In this document: positions 6,540-14,952 of the stretch, piece by piece
How the letters are laid out: each line of letters starts with the position of its first letter
Position numbering within the stretch: position 1 is the first letter of the stretch
Source: Pseudomonadota bacterium
GTDB taxonomy: Bacteria; Pseudomonadota; Gammaproteobacteria; Burkholderiales; Gallionellaceae
Assembly: GCA_021847165.1 (NCBI GenBank)
Contig: JAJZUH010000029.1
Span: 1 to 16,365, forward strand
DNA length: 16,365 bases
Reading direction: 5' to 3'
The notes under the pieces: model-generated
The model's database searches: none
Seen by the model: the letters and a program-made list of their open reading frames with translations, nothing else
Told to the model about the DNA's origin: nothing
Made by a program: the position numbers and the translations under genes

Positions 6540-7256
6540 ATCGTCTACCTGATCCTGGCTGGTTACCACGTCCGTGCGGCCCTGCGCATTGACCACCGGG
6601 CCGTTCAGCAGGCCGGTGTTCAGATCCGCCCTCACCGAAGCGGGCGCGTTCTCCAGCAGCAACGCCAGCAACTGCTGTTCCATGCTCTGCGTCAGTTCGA
6701 TGATCTTCTTGATGACCTGGCCGGTCAGGTCCTGGAAGTCCTGTGCCATCATGATCTCGGTCAGCTGCGCATTGGTGGCCCTGGTCTGTCTGGGCGTTTC
6801 GTGCAGGTAAGCGTGGGTCTGGGTGACCAGATCCTTGAACTGCTGCACATCGAGTTTCTTCTCGAACAGCAGGTCCCATTGCTTGGCCAGGTGCTGGGCC
6901 TGGCTGCCCACCTTCTCGACCACGGGCTGCGCCTCGTCGATGGCGTTCAGCACCCGCTCGGCCGCCTGCTGCGTGAGCGTCGCCACATAGTTCAACCGGT
7001 CCCGCGCGTCGGGGATGGTCGACGCCGCCTTCTCGATCTCCTTGTTCAGGCCCAGCTCGCGCAGCGTATCGTGCAGGGCGCGCGCCATGTGGCCGATCTG
7101 GTTGATGACCTTGGCGGGATCGCCATCGCCTGCCAGCGTGGGCGCATTGGCCGCCGTCACCGCGGCCGGCTTGCCTTCATTCGCATTCGCCGCAATGATG
7201 CTGTCGAACAGTGCTTCGAGGTCGTCTGAATCCTGGGTTGCAGTATTGGTCGCCAT
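6516..7256 (-). CDS. cheZ: CheY-P phosphatase CheZ
   Basis: CheZ speeds dephosphorylation of CheY-P, ending the motor signal. The 246-residue product has the family layout: a variable N-terminal region, a long helical hairpin (about 48-205), a linker and a C-terminal CheY-binding peptide. The active-site motif AQDFQDLTGQVIK (171-183) provides Asp176 and Gln180, matching Asp143 and Gln147 of the enteric enzyme. The tail QDQVDDLLESLGF (234-246) is nearly the same as in enteric bacteria. Two starts are possible: a GTG at 7268 that overlaps the cheY stop (GTGA), and the ATG at 7256. I chose the ATG because GAGG lies exactly six bases upstream, while the GTG has no ribosome-binding site; the longer form would add only MRQA. 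CheZ is largely a beta/gammaproteobacterial trait, which supports the taxonomic call. Confidence 0.97.
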   Translation of the reverse strand: MATNTATQDSDDLEALFDSIIAANANEGKPAAVTAANAPTLAGDGDPAKVINQIGHMARALHDTLRELGLNKEIEKAASTIPDARDRLNYVATLTQQAAERVLNAIDEAQPVVEKVGSQAQHLAKQWDLLFEKKLDVQQFKDLVTQTHAYLHETPRQTRATNAQLTEIMMAQDFQDLTGQVIKKIIELTQSMEQQLLALLLENAPASVRADLNTGLLNGPVVNAQGRTDVVTSQDQVDDLLESLGF

Positions 7257-7262
7257 GGCCTG

Positions 7263-7266
7263 CCTC
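7263..7266 (-). promoter_or_regulatory. Ribosome-binding site deciding the cheZ start
   Basis: GAGG on the minus strand, six bases before the ATG at 7256 and overlapping the cheY stop codon. It favours the ATG over the GTG at 7268. Confidence 0.6.
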
Positions 7267-7663
7267 ACTTGTTGAGTTGCGGGAATGCCGCAAATATCTT
7301 CTTCAGCTTCTCGTCCAGGGTCGCCGCAGTGAACGGTTTCACCACATAGCCGGAAGCGCCTGCTTTTGCCGCTTCGATGATGTTTTCCTTCTTCGCCTCC
7401 GCCGTCACCATCAATACCGGCAGGTGCTTGAGACTGTCGTCGGCGCGGATCGCGCGCAGCAGGTCGATGCCGGTCATGTTCGGCATGTTCCAGTCCGACA
7501 CGACGAAATCGAAAGGCTCGCTGCGCAGCTTGTTCAGGGCATCCACGCCGTCCTCGGCTTCCTGCACATTGGAAAAGCCAAGCTCTTTAAGAAGATTCCG
7601 CACGATGCGCCGCATCGTGGAAAAATCGTCCACCACCAGAAATTTCGTATCTTCTATGCCCAT
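7265..7663 (-). CDS. cheY: Chemotaxis response regulator CheY
   Basis: Single-domain receiver that, when phosphorylated by CheA, binds the flagellar switch protein FliM and changes rotation. The 132-residue product keeps the enteric numbering exactly: acidic pocket Asp12 and Asp13 (VVDDFS), phospho-acceptor Asp57 ([10 protein letters not shown]), Thr87 (MVTAEA), Tyr106 and Lys109 (GYVVKPF). Starting at 7663 places AGGAG six bases upstream (7670-7674); the alternative GTG at 7666 would be only three bases from it. The stop overlaps the upstream alternative start of cheZ, so kinase output and phosphatase are tightly linked. A gap of 93 bp to cheV leaves room for an internal promoter (7736-7765). 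Confidence 0.98.
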   Translation of the reverse strand: MGIEDTKFLVVDDFSTMRRIVRNLLKELGFSNVQEAEDGVDALNKLRSEPFDFVVSDWNMPNMTGIDLLRAIRADDSLKHLPVLMVTAEAKKENIIEAAKAGASGYVVKPFTAATLDEKLKKIFAAFPQLNK

Positions 7664-7735
7664 CACTTTCTCCTAAACACAGCTGTCAGTTTTCCTATCG
7701 TCCATCGGCAGCATCGCCGACGATGTAAACCGGCA

Positions 7736-7765
7736 ACTATCGGCCATCCGGCACCCTCACGTCAA
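7736..7765 (-). promoter_or_regulatory. Candidate promoter upstream of cheY
   Basis: On the minus strand TTGACG (7765-7760) and GATAGT (7741-7736) are separated by 18 bp, giving 5/6 and 4/6 matches to the sigma-70 hexamers. The same region reads GCCGATAG (7744-7737), 7/8 of the sigma-28 -10 box, but no sigma-28 -35 element is at the right distance. The -35 hexamer overlaps the last codons of cheV. A small hairpin, CATCG-TCGG-CGATG (7712-7725), follows in the leader. Confidence 0.3.
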
Positions 7766-8704
7766 CAACGGACGCAGCGTCGACGACAACACGATCGAAT
7801 CGAATTTCGACACGTAATAATCCACCCCGACGCGCTTGCCCATGGCGCGGTTCGCATCCGACGACAGCGACGAATGCATCACCACCGGGATGTCGTCGAA
7901 ACGCTGGTCGCCCTTGATATGCTGGGTCAGCACATAGCCATCCATCTCCGGCATCTCGGCATCGGTGAGGATGACCTGAATCTGATCGTGCAGGTTGATC
8001 CCCGCGCTCTGCGCCGCATCCGCCATCGCCTTCAGCCGGTCCCAGGCCTCGCGTCCGTTGTTGGACTGGATGTGCTTGACCCCCATCTTGTCGAGCACCT
8101 CGACGATCTTGCGCCGCGCCACCAGGGAATCGTCGGTGAAGAAGACGCACAATTCGTGTTCCGATTCGATCCGCTCGACATTGCCGACCACCGCCTCGCC
8201 GAACGCATCAGCCAGAATCTGCTCGACATCGAGGATGGACACCAGCGTGCCGTCCTCCAGTTCGGTGATGGCATTGATCAGCGCCCCCTTGTCCGACAAC
8301 ATGCCTTCGGTGGGATGGACCTTGTCCCAATCGACGCGGATGATGCGATCGACCCCCTCGACGAGGAAACCCAGGATGTGGCGGTTGAACTCGGCCACCA
8401 GCATGGTCTCGTGCTTCTTCTCGGGCTTCATGCCCAGGAAATTGGCCAGATTCAGCACCGGCATGACATGGCCGCGCAGGCTGACGATGCCGTCCACGCC
8501 GCCCGGCATGTTGGGGGTGCGCGTAACCTTGCCGATCTGGCATACCTCCTTGACCTTGAACACGTTGATGCCGAACTTCTCGTTGCTGCCCAGATTGAAC
8601 AGCAGGATCTCCATCTTGTTGGTGCCGGCCAGATTGGTGCGCGCATCGATCTGGTCCATCAGACCGTCGTGCCCGCCACTCACCATGTCTTCAGCATAAG
8701 TCAT
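7757..8704 (-). CDS. cheV: Chemotaxis coupling/response-regulator protein CheV (downstream copy)
   Basis: CheV couples receptors to CheA through its CheW-like half and carries a receiver that can take phosphate from CheA. The 315-residue product has the CheW-like domain at about 28-170 (KMEILLFNLG, INVFKVKEV, IVSLRGHVMPVLNL) and the receiver at about 184-312, with acidic pair Asp191 and Asp192 (FFTDDS), phospho-acceptor Asp248 (VILTDAEMPEMDG) and Lys300 (YVSKFD). It starts at 8704 behind a strong GGAGG-type site, 13 bp after the other cheV. The two copies share layout and many blocks (HSSLSS, EMPEMDGY), so they are paralogues, but they differ enough in the CheW half to suggest different receptor partners. 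Confidence 0.95.
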   Translation of the reverse strand: MTYAEDMVSGGHDGLMDQIDARTNLAGTNKMEILLFNLGSNEKFGINVFKVKEVCQIGKVTRTPNMPGGVDGIVSLRGHVMPVLNLANFLGMKPEKKHETMLVAEFNRHILGFLVEGVDRIIRVDWDKVHPTEGMLSDKGALINAITELEDGTLVSILDVEQILADAFGEAVVGNVERIESEHELCVFFTDDSLVARRKIVEVLDKMGVKHIQSNNGREAWDRLKAMADAAQSAGINLHDQIQVILTDAEMPEMDGYVLTQHIKGDQRFDDIPVVMHSSLSSDANRAMGKRVGVDYYVSKFDSIVLSSTLRPLLT

Positions 8705-8717
8705 CTTCCCCTCCTCC

Positions 8718-9659
8718 CTAGGCCAGCAACCGGGTCAACGTCTGGGCCAGTTTCTGCGGCTCGAATTTCGATACATATTCGTCCACGCCCACCGCCTTGC
8801 CCAGCTGCTGGTTGGACGAGCTGGACAGGGACGAATGCATCAGCACCGGGATGCCGGAAAAACGCTTGTCCGACTTGATCTTGCGGGTCAGCATGTATCC
8901 GTCCATCTCCGGCATCTCCACGTCGGTCAGTATCACCTGCACCATGTCCTTCATCGAAGTATGCGAGGCATCGGCATAGTCGGCCATCTTGGACAATTCC
9001 TGCCATGCCTGCCGCCCGTTGATGGCGGCGATGGCCTTGACCCCCATCGCATCCAGGGTGCGCTGGATCTGGTGCCGCGCCACTGAAGAGTCGTCGGCAT
9101 AGAACACCGTGCGATCCTTGCCCAGCGGCTTCACGCTCTTGAAGATCATCTCGTCGGAATCGAAGCGTCCGGTCTCGGACAGCACCTTCTCCACGTCCAT
9201 CATCATGACCAGCCGCCCGTCCTTCAGCTCGGTGATCGCCGTCACCAGGCCACCCATCTGCGCCACCAGCATCGCAGGCGGCACGCGCATGGCAGACCAG
9301 TCCAGGCGCAGGATGTTGTCCACCGCCTTGACCAGGAAACCCTGGGTATGGCCGTTGTATTCGGTGACGATCATGATGTCGGCCTTGTCCTCGGTCTCGA
9401 TGCCGGCATATTTGGCCAGATCGATCACCGGCACCAGGGCACCGCGCAGGCTCACCATGCCCTCCACCGACTCCGGCATGTCGGGCGCACGGGTGATGGC
9501 CGGAATGCGCATCACCTCGCGCACCTTGAACACGTTGATGCCGTAGGTCTCCTCGCGCCCGGTGCGTTTATCCAGGCCGAGCGTGAACATCAGGATCTCC
9601 AGCTTGTTGGTGCCCGCCAGCTTGGTGCGGGCATCGATGTTCTTCAACAGATCAGACAT
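8718..9659 (-). CDS. cheV: Chemotaxis coupling/response-regulator protein CheV (upstream copy)
   Basis: A second CheV of 313 residues: CheW-like domain at about 17-163 (LEILMFTLG, YGINVFKVREVMRIP, MVSLRGALVPVIDLAKY) and receiver at about 182-311 with Asp189 and Asp190 (FYADDS), phospho-acceptor Asp246 (VILTDVEMPEMDG) and Lys298 (YVSKFE). The ATG at 9657-9659 is strongly favoured by AAGGAG six bases upstream; the open frame extends a further 12 codons to 9695 but through a hairpin with no ribosome-binding site. Relative to the other copy it has a short insertion (DKRTGREET, about 30-38) in the CheW half. It is the first gene after a 242-bp leader with repeated motifs, so this may be the start of a transcript covering cheV-cheV-cheY-cheZ. 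Confidence 0.95.
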   Translation of the reverse strand: MSDLLKNIDARTKLAGTNKLEILMFTLGLDKRTGREETYGINVFKVREVMRIPAITRAPDMPESVEGMVSLRGALVPVIDLAKYAGIETEDKADIMIVTEYNGHTQGFLVKAVDNILRLDWSAMRVPPAMLVAQMGGLVTAITELKDGRLVMMMDVEKVLSETGRFDSDEMIFKSVKPLGKDRTVFYADDSSVARHQIQRTLDAMGVKAIAAINGRQAWQELSKMADYADASHTSMKDMVQVILTDVEMPEMDGYMLTRKIKSDKRFSGIPVLMHSSLSSSSNQQLGKAVGVDEYVSKFEPQKLAQTLTRLLA

Positions 9660-9676
9660 ATATATCTCCTTCGGAT

Positions 9677-9701
9677 GGCGGGGATATCGTCCCACCCCGC
9701 C
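9677..9701 (-). repeat. GC-rich stem-loop just upstream of the cheV ribosome-binding site
   Basis: GGCGGGG (9701-9695 on the minus strand) pairs perfectly with CCCCGCC (9683-9677) around an 11-base loop. It ends five bases before AAGGAG. Its position suits control of translation initiation or protection of the mRNA 5' side after processing. No T-tract. Confidence 0.4.
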
Positions 9702-9739
9702 TCCTGATTCTCAATTGCCTACCCGCGCATTCGGTCCGC

Positions 9740-9824
9740 GGATAGCCGGCCTTGCCCACTTCATCGGCAGATTTCGCCGATTCTTCAGTGCCGGACCGGA
9801 TATCCTGCGCGAACCGGCTATCCT
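9740..9824 (-). repeat. Repeated CCGGNTATCC motif: 10-bp inverted repeat plus direct copy
   Basis: On the plus strand GGATAGCCGG (9740-9749) is the exact reverse complement of CCGGCTATCC (9814-9823). A further direct copy, ACCGGATATCCT (9795-9806), matches ACCGGCTATCCT (9813-9824) at 11 of 12 positions with an 18-bp period. Inside the large inverted repeat lies a perfect 6-bp hairpin, ATCGGC (9763-9768) with GCCGAT (9776-9781). This can be read as a structured RNA closed by a 10-bp stem, or as an array of binding sites. Confidence 0.45.
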
Positions 9825-9901
9825 TGTCCACCCTACTGCTGACTTTTCCCGCGTGCCGGGCCACATTCACGCCCATCGCCGCAGCCGGGCACAGCACGAT
9901 C

Positions 9902-11554
9902 CTACGCCTTGAACCGCGCAACGGCGGCCTGCAGTTCTTTTGCCAGGCTTTCCAGCCGCACGATATCCTGAGTGTTGGAATCGACGGCCGCATGGTTCTC
10001 TTCCGACATCTGCGCGATCCTCTCCACGTTGCGCGCGATCTCGGTGCTGGCCAGGCTCTGTTCGCTCACCGAAGCGGCAATGTCGCTGACGCCATCCCTG
10101 GACTGCTTGACCGCATCGCCCGTCCCGGCCAGCACTTCGGCAACCCGCTCGACCTGCTCCTGGGTGGTATGCAAGGAGCGCAATCCCGCCTGCACCGTCG
10201 TTTCGACGTGCGTGGATTTCTGGTTCAGCGAATTGGTGACCAGGTCGATCTCGCTGGCCGACTGCGCCGATTTCTCCGCCAGCTTGCGCACCTCGTCCGC
10301 CACCACGGCGAAACCGCGTCCCTGCTCGCCGGCGCGCGCCGCCTCGATGGCGGCATTCAGCGCCAGCAGGTTGGTCTGGTCCGCAATATCCTTCACCTGC
10401 TGCGTCATGCTGGCGATGGCGCGCGTGCTCTCGACGAACTCCTTGACCGAGCTGGCGATCTGGTTGACGGCATCCTGCACATTGTCGATCTCCGCCATCA
10501 TCACGGTGACGCTCTGATTGCCCTGTGTGGCCTGCTCCAGGCTGCGCTCGGCGATCTTGCGCACCTCCTCGGTGTTCGACGCCACCGAGGTGATGCTGAC
10601 CGTGATCTCCTCGATCGCCGCGGCTGTCGAAGCGGCCGCCTCGCTCTGCACTTGCGACCCCTGGGTGATCTGGGTGGAAGATGCGGCAAGCTGGGTTGCG
10701 GTCGACATGACGGTATCGGCGCTGTTGTGCACCTGGCGGATGGTCTGGCGGAAGCTGTCCATCAGCGCATTGAACGACCTCGCGGCCTGTGCCAGTTCGT
10801 CATTGCCGCGAACGGTGACGGTCCGCGTCAGATCGCCATCGGCTGCAATGCGCGTCATCGCATTGCTCATCTCGCCGGTGGAACGCACGATGCTGGAGAT
10901 GATGGAATATCCCAGCCCCACGCCGACGGCAAGCGACAGCAGCATGCCGAACAGCATCAGCATTTCCATCCGGTGCGCGGCGGCCATTGCCTCTTCCAGA
11001 GCCTGCCTCGACATATCGTCCTCGAATTGGGCCATGTCACGTCCGCGCTCGACCGCGGTTGCCACCAGCGGATTGATCTTGAGCAACACCAGGCGTTCCG
11101 CGTCGTACCAGCGCTCGTTCCTGATCGCCTCCATCGCCGGATCGAGTCCTTCCTCCAGGAAGGCGTGGCGAGCTGCAGAGAATTCCTTCAGCTTCGTCCG
11201 GCCTTCTTCGGTAATGGTGTTTTTCTCCATTTCCTCGACGTACTGATTCAGCTTGACCCTGTTCGCGGCGATCTGGTCCAGGTGCTTGCCGATCGGGTGG
11301 TCGTGCAGCTTGCTGGCCGAATTGGAGGGATCGTGCATCAATCCCAGCAGCACCTCGGTGCGCTGGTCTGCCAGCGTAAACATGATGCGGTTCGCCAGCC
11401 GGATCAGCAGGATGTGCCGCTTGGCGATATCCTGTGTCGCGTTCTGCAGCTGGGTGATGGCGTAGTAACTGACCGCCTGATTGAACACGATGACCGCCAT
11501 GATGGCACCCACCAGCAGGATCAGCCTCGCCTTGATTGTCATGTTGCCCAGCAT
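9902..11554 (-). CDS. Methyl-accepting chemotaxis protein with helical periplasmic sensor
   Basis: Transmembrane chemoreceptor, 550 residues: TM1 (about 10-32), a periplasmic domain of some 165 residues, TM2 (about 198-222), HAMP (about 222-270) and a cytoplasmic signalling domain with tip [20 protein letters not shown] (389-408) and [20 protein letters not shown] (409-428). The periplasmic part is predicted helical ([44 protein letters not shown]), consistent with a four-helix-bundle ligand domain; the ligand cannot be read from the sequence. No heme motif is present, unlike the two receptors upstream. The ATG at 11554 is chosen because AAGGAG (11561-11566) precedes it at good spacing; the frame runs 19 codons further without support. 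The C terminus (VARFKA) lacks a CheR-binding pentapeptide. It lies 31 bp after the preceding receptor. Confidence 0.94.
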   Translation of the reverse strand: MLGNMTIKARLILLVGAIMAVIVFNQAVSYYAITQLQNATQDIAKRHILLIRLANRIMFTLADQRTEVLLGLMHDPSNSASKLHDHPIGKHLDQIAANRVKLNQYVEEMEKNTITEEGRTKLKEFSAARHAFLEEGLDPAMEAIRNERWYDAERLVLLKINPLVATAVERGRDMAQFEDDMSRQALEEAMAAAHRMEMLMLFGMLLSLAVGVGLGYSIISSIVRSTGEMSNAMTRIAADGDLTRTVTVRGNDELAQAARSFNALMDSFRQTIRQVHNSADTVMSTATQLAASSTQITQGSQVQSEAAASTAAAIEEITVSITSVASNTEEVRKIAERSLEQATQGNQSVTVMMAEIDNVQDAVNQIASSVKEFVESTRAIASMTQQVKDIADQTNLLALNAAIEAARAGEQGRGFAVVADEVRKLAEKSAQSASEIDLVTNSLNQKSTHVETTVQAGLRSLHTTQEQVERVAEVLAGTGDAVKQSRDGVSDIAASVSEQSLASTEIARNVERIAQMSEENHAAVDSNTQDIVRLESLAKELQAAVARFKA

Positions 11555-11560
11555 TTTCTT

Positions 11561-11566
11561 CTCCTT
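11561..11566 (-). promoter_or_regulatory. Ribosome-binding site deciding the third receptor start
   Basis: AAGGAG on the minus strand, six bases before the ATG at 11554. It rules against the longer frame beginning at 11611, which would overlap the preceding receptor gene. Confidence 0.65.
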
Positions 11567-11585
11567 GCTATCCAGTTTCAGTCTC

Positions 11586-13217
11586 TTAAACCTTGAAGCG
11601 CGACACCGCACTGCTCAGCTCGGCACCCATGCGCTCCAGCTCTGCGATGTCGTGGGCCGTCTGCTCGATGGCTCCGTGGTTCTTCTCGGCCATGCTGGCG
11701 ATCTGCTCGATATTGCGCGTGATCTCGTTGCTGGCCGTCCCCTGCTCGCCCACCGCCACGGCGATCTCGCCCACGCCGACATTCGATTCCCTGACTGCCG
11801 CCCCGGCCTCGTTCAGCACGGCCGCCATCGACTCGACGTGCTTGTGCGTGATTTGCAGCGACTGCACGCCGGACGCAATGGCCTGTTCAACGCGTGCGGA
11901 TTTCTCGTCCAGTCTGCTGGTCACCTTGTCGATCTCGCTCGCCGACTGCGCCGATTTTTCCGCCAGCTTGCGCACCTCGTCCGCCACCACGGCAAAACCG
12001 CGCCCCTGTTCGCCGGCGCGCGCCGCCTCGATGGCGGCATTCAGCGCCAGCAAGTTGGTCTGGTCGGCAATGTCCTTCACCTGCTGCGTCATGCTGGCGA
12101 TGGTGCGGGCGCTTTCGACGAACTCGCCGGCTGCGGATGCGATCTGCTGCACGGCGCTCTCTATGCTCTGTATCTCGCGCACCATCTCCTCCACGCTGCG
12201 GTTGCCGCGTTCGGTCTGCTGCAGGCTTTTCTCGGATAGCCCGCGAACCGCCCTGGTGTTTTCCGCAACCGTGTTGATGCTGACGGTGACCGCCCCTACT
12301 GCCGTCGCCGCGGACGAAACCGCCTTGCTCTGTTCGAGCGAGCTGTTCTCCACCTCGGACGAGGTGGCGGCGATATGGCTGGTGGTCCCGTTGATCCTGC
12401 CGACGCCGTCCAGCACCTGGCGGATGATGACGGTGAAGCTGTCGATCAAGGCATTGAATGCCGCTGCCGTCTGGCCGACCTCATCCTTGCTGTGCACCGA
12501 AACCCTGCGCGACAGATCGCCATCCGCCTGCATCGCCAGCATCACCTGCTGCAATTCGCGGGTCGGACGCGTCACCTGGTTGATCAGCCAGCCGATGACG
12601 AAGAACAGCATCATCTGCACCACGATCTGCCCCACCCACAATCCGGCGCTGGCCTTGTTCATCGCCGCATATTCGCCGGTCATGTCCAGGCTGACGGTCA
12701 CCGCACCCACCACCGTGCCCTCCTCGACCATGTGGCATTGCATGCAGTTCGTCCCGGTGCCGCGGAAGTTCTTTGCGGCGGCGATCGGCACCACCACCCG
12801 CAGGATGCGCTTGCCGTTTTTCTCGAAGAACTCGCTTTGCTGTTCGCCGCGATTCAGCGCCGCACGATCGAGATCGTCCTTGGCCTGTTCCTCGTCCATG
12901 CCGGCACCGAATTGCTTCTGCACCGCGCTGCCGCGCACGATGCGCAGCTCTTCTGCCTGGCTGGATGCAGTCATCTTTTTGACGAACAGGCGCCGCTGAT
13001 CGACGTCGGAGATGGTGCCGTTCAACATCATCATGTTCAAACCGTTGAACGTACCGTCGGCCGGAATCACTGCGCGATTCCTGGCATCTTCGAGTACGCG
13101 CATCTCGTAGCGATCAAACGCCCAGCGTTGGGCGACGACCATCACGATCAGCAGGATCAGCTGGATCGGTATCTGCAATTTATTCTTTATGGACAGCCTG
13201 CTCCACCATTCGCTCAT
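11586..13217 (-). CDS. Methyl-accepting chemotaxis protein with periplasmic c-type heme sensor (second copy)
   Basis: 543-residue membrane chemoreceptor. TM1 is at about 15-33, TM2 at about 193-214, HAMP at about 214-266, and the signalling tip [20 protein letters not shown] is at 382-401. The periplasmic domain carries one c-type heme motif, CMQCH (Cys158, Cys161, His162), within [20 protein letters not shown], and resembles the PAS-like heme c sensors described in Geobacter chemoreceptors. A role in sensing redox potential, oxygen or a heme-binding gas is inferred; the ligand is unknown. Export by Sec with periplasmic heme attachment would be required. The ATG at 13217 is chosen over the GTG at 13226: it has AGGTGG upstream and gives an N terminus ([20 protein letters not shown]) matching its paralogue. 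It lies 40 bp after that paralogue. The end (SRFKV) has no pentapeptide. Confidence 0.94.
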   Translation of the reverse strand: MSEWWSRLSIKNKLQIPIQLILLIVMVVAQRWAFDRYEMRVLEDARNRAVIPADGTFNGLNMMMLNGTISDVDQRRLFVKKMTASSQAEELRIVRGSAVQKQFGAGMDEEQAKDDLDRAALNRGEQQSEFFEKNGKRILRVVVPIAAAKNFRGTGTNCMQCHMVEEGTVVGAVTVSLDMTGEYAAMNKASAGLWVGQIVVQMMLFFVIGWLINQVTRPTRELQQVMLAMQADGDLSRRVSVHSKDEVGQTAAAFNALIDSFTVIIRQVLDGVGRINGTTSHIAATSSEVENSSLEQSKAVSSAATAVGAVTVSINTVAENTRAVRGLSEKSLQQTERGNRSVEEMVREIQSIESAVQQIASAAGEFVESARTIASMTQQVKDIADQTNLLALNAAIEAARAGEQGRGFAVVADEVRKLAEKSAQSASEIDKVTSRLDEKSARVEQAIASGVQSLQITHKHVESMAAVLNEAGAAVRESNVGVGEIAVAVGEQGTASNEITRNIEQIASMAEKNHGAIEQTAHDIAELERMGAELSSAVSRFKV

Positions 13218-13257
13218 TTCATCCACCTTTCCGGTTGGCTTCCAGCGCCATCCGCCA

Positions 13258-14883
13258 TCAAACCTTGAAGCGGCCGATGGTCCTGTTCAGATTCCCCGAC
13301 AGTTCCTCCATCGATTCCACCGCGCTTACCGTACGCTTGACCACTTCGTTGCTGCTGCTGGCCATTCTGGCGATCTGCTCGACGTTGCGCGTGATGCCCT
13401 GGCTGGCGTCGCGCTGCCTGTTGATCGAAGCGGAAATGTTTTCCAGGCCGCGATTCACCCCATCTACCGACGAATTGGCCTCAACCAGGACCGCCGTCAC
13501 CTCGCGGATGTGCCCCTGGCTGCTCTGCAAGGCAGACAGGCCGCGCTGCACCGTACTCTCCACCTGCCCGGATTGCGCCCCCAGCGCCTGGGTCACCTCG
13601 TCTATCTGCATCGCGGATTGCGCCGACTTTTCCGCCAGTTTGCGCACTTCATCGGCAACCACGGCAAAGCCGCGCCCCTGTTCTCCCGCCCTTGCCGCTT
13701 CGATGGCCGCGTTCAATGCCAGCAGATTGGTTTGCTCGGCGATGTCGCGCACCTGTTGTGTCATGCTGGTGATGCTCTGGGTATTGCGGACAAATTCGCC
13801 CACGGCGCTGGCAATCTCCTGCACCGAGCCCTCCACGCGTTCAAGTTCCTGCATCATCTCCTGCAGGCTTTGCTGCCCGCGGTTGGCGCGCTCCAGGCTG
13901 TCGTTGGATAACCTGGCCACCTGGTCCGTGCCGTCCGCGACCTCCGCGATGCTGGCACCGACCTCCTCCACGGCGCGGGAAGTCGATGCGGCGACATCGC
14001 TCTGCGCCTGGGCACTCTGCGCCAACTGCTGGGCATCCTGTGCAAGCGAGTGCGCGGCTGCGGCAACCTGCGCCGCATGACCATCCACCTGGGTCACGAT
14101 CACCTGAAAGCTGTTGGCCAGTTCGTTGAAGGCTTTCGATGTCTGTCCGATCTCGTCCTCGCTGCGCACCTGCACTCGCTTCGACAGATCGCCATCCACC
14201 TGCATCGTCTGCATGGCCTGCTGGAGTTCTTTCGCCGGCTTCGTGACGAAGCCGATCAGCCAGCCGATGATGAAATACAGGGCAATCTGCAGGACGATCT
14301 GCACTGCCCACAAAATCTGGTTGACCCGATCCGCCGTGGCGTATTCGCCGCTGATATCCAGCGTGATGCTGGCGGCACCGTTGACCGTTCCTTCCGGTAC
14401 CGTGTGGCACATCAGGCAATTCGTGCCGCGGAAATCCTTGCTGGCGATGAACGGGACCACCACGCGCAGGGCATGCTTGCCGTTGCTGTCCAGCAGCTGC
14501 TGCTGCGGTTTTGCAGAAGCCAGCGCCTGACGGTCGAGGTCGTCTTGCGCCTGCTCGGAAGGCATGCCCGGCCCGAACTGGTCCTGCACGGGCTTGTTGC
14601 GGATGACGCGCAGCGCCAGCACATGCTCCGAGGCGCCCATCTTCTTCACATACAGGGTGCGCTGGTCCTCCTGACTGATGATGCCGTTAAGCATCAGCAT
14701 GTTGAGCCCGTTTATCACGCCATCCGCCGAGACCAGCGCTTTCTCCCTGGCGCCCTCCAGCACGTGCGATTTGAACTTGTCCACTGCCGTCACTTGCGCC
14801 ACAGTCAAGACGACTATCAGCACAAGCTGGATAGGTATCTGCAGTTTGTTCTTGAGCGACAGCCTGCTCCACCAGTTATTCAT
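13258..14883 (-). CDS. Methyl-accepting chemotaxis protein with periplasmic c-type heme sensor (first copy)
   Basis: 541-residue paralogue of the next receptor downstream. It begins [20 protein letters not shown], has TM1 at about 16-34 and TM2 at about 190-212, then HAMP (about 212-264) and the tip [20 protein letters not shown] (380-399). The sensor domain contains CLMCH (Cys156, Cys159, His160) in [20 protein letters not shown], a single covalent heme c site. Shared sensor landmarks with the second copy are NGLNM-MLNG-IS, RVIR, QFG-GM and LRVVVP, so the sensor was duplicated in tandem. The signalling half differs more from the other two receptors, for example DIAEQ in place of DIADQ and less glutamine in the helices. 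GGAGG lies six bases before the ATG. It follows motB by 69 bp, placing a probable redox receptor directly behind the motor genes. Confidence 0.94.
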   Translation of the reverse strand: MNNWWSRLSLKNKLQIPIQLVLIVVLTVAQVTAVDKFKSHVLEGAREKALVSADGVINGLNMLMLNGIISQEDQRTLYVKKMGASEHVLALRVIRNKPVQDQFGPGMPSEQAQDDLDRQALASAKPQQQLLDSNGKHALRVVVPFIASKDFRGTNCLMCHTVPEGTVNGAASITLDISGEYATADRVNQILWAVQIVLQIALYFIIGWLIGFVTKPAKELQQAMQTMQVDGDLSKRVQVRSEDEIGQTSKAFNELANSFQVIVTQVDGHAAQVAAAAHSLAQDAQQLAQSAQAQSDVAASTSRAVEEVGASIAEVADGTDQVARLSNDSLERANRGQQSLQEMMQELERVEGSVQEIASAVGEFVRNTQSITSMTQQVRDIAEQTNLLALNAAIEAARAGEQGRGFAVVADEVRKLAEKSAQSAMQIDEVTQALGAQSGQVESTVQRGLSALQSSQGHIREVTAVLVEANSSVDGVNRGLENISASINRQRDASQGITRNVEQIARMASSSNEVVKRTVSAVESMEELSGNLNRTIGRFKV

Positions 14884-14952
14884 TTGCGGCCTCCGGCCCC
14901 TGTTCCTTTTTTGCCCGCCTGATTAGCCATAGCGGCATGAGGCTCGTATTCT

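Larger units (their letters stand above)
9660..9901 (-). promoter_or_regulatory. Leader between the third receptor gene and the tandem cheV genes
   Basis: 242 bp without a credible gene. From the receptor stop towards cheV it contains two near-identical 12-mers, a partly nested inverted repeat, an internal hairpin, a 7-bp GC stem (9677-9683 with 9695-9701) five bases upstream of the cheV ribosome-binding site (AAGGAG at 9666-9671), and that site itself. No clear sigma-70, sigma-54 or sigma-28 promoter was found by eye. It is the largest non-coding gap in the window and the most likely place for regulatory input. Confidence 0.4.

Noticed and set aside
7211..8878. Long plus-strand open frame (555 codons) opposite cheV/cheY
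   Set aside because: Antisense shadow of conserved genes, with His/Arg/Gln-rich composition and no motif.
9830..9901. Terminator after the third receptor gene
   Set aside because: GTGCC and GGCAC could pair, but the stem is only 5 bp with a long loop, and the following AAAAG is not a T-tract on the transcribed strand.
9652..9993. Minus-strand frame across the receptor end and the cheV leader (113 codons)
   Set aside because: It overlaps the receptor 3' end in another frame, has no ribosome-binding site, and its translation shows no recognisable domain; the region is better read as a regulatory leader.
9752..11596. Long plus-strand open frame (614 codons) opposite the third receptor
   Set aside because: Antisense shadow; the minus strand encodes an intact chemoreceptor with full domain order.
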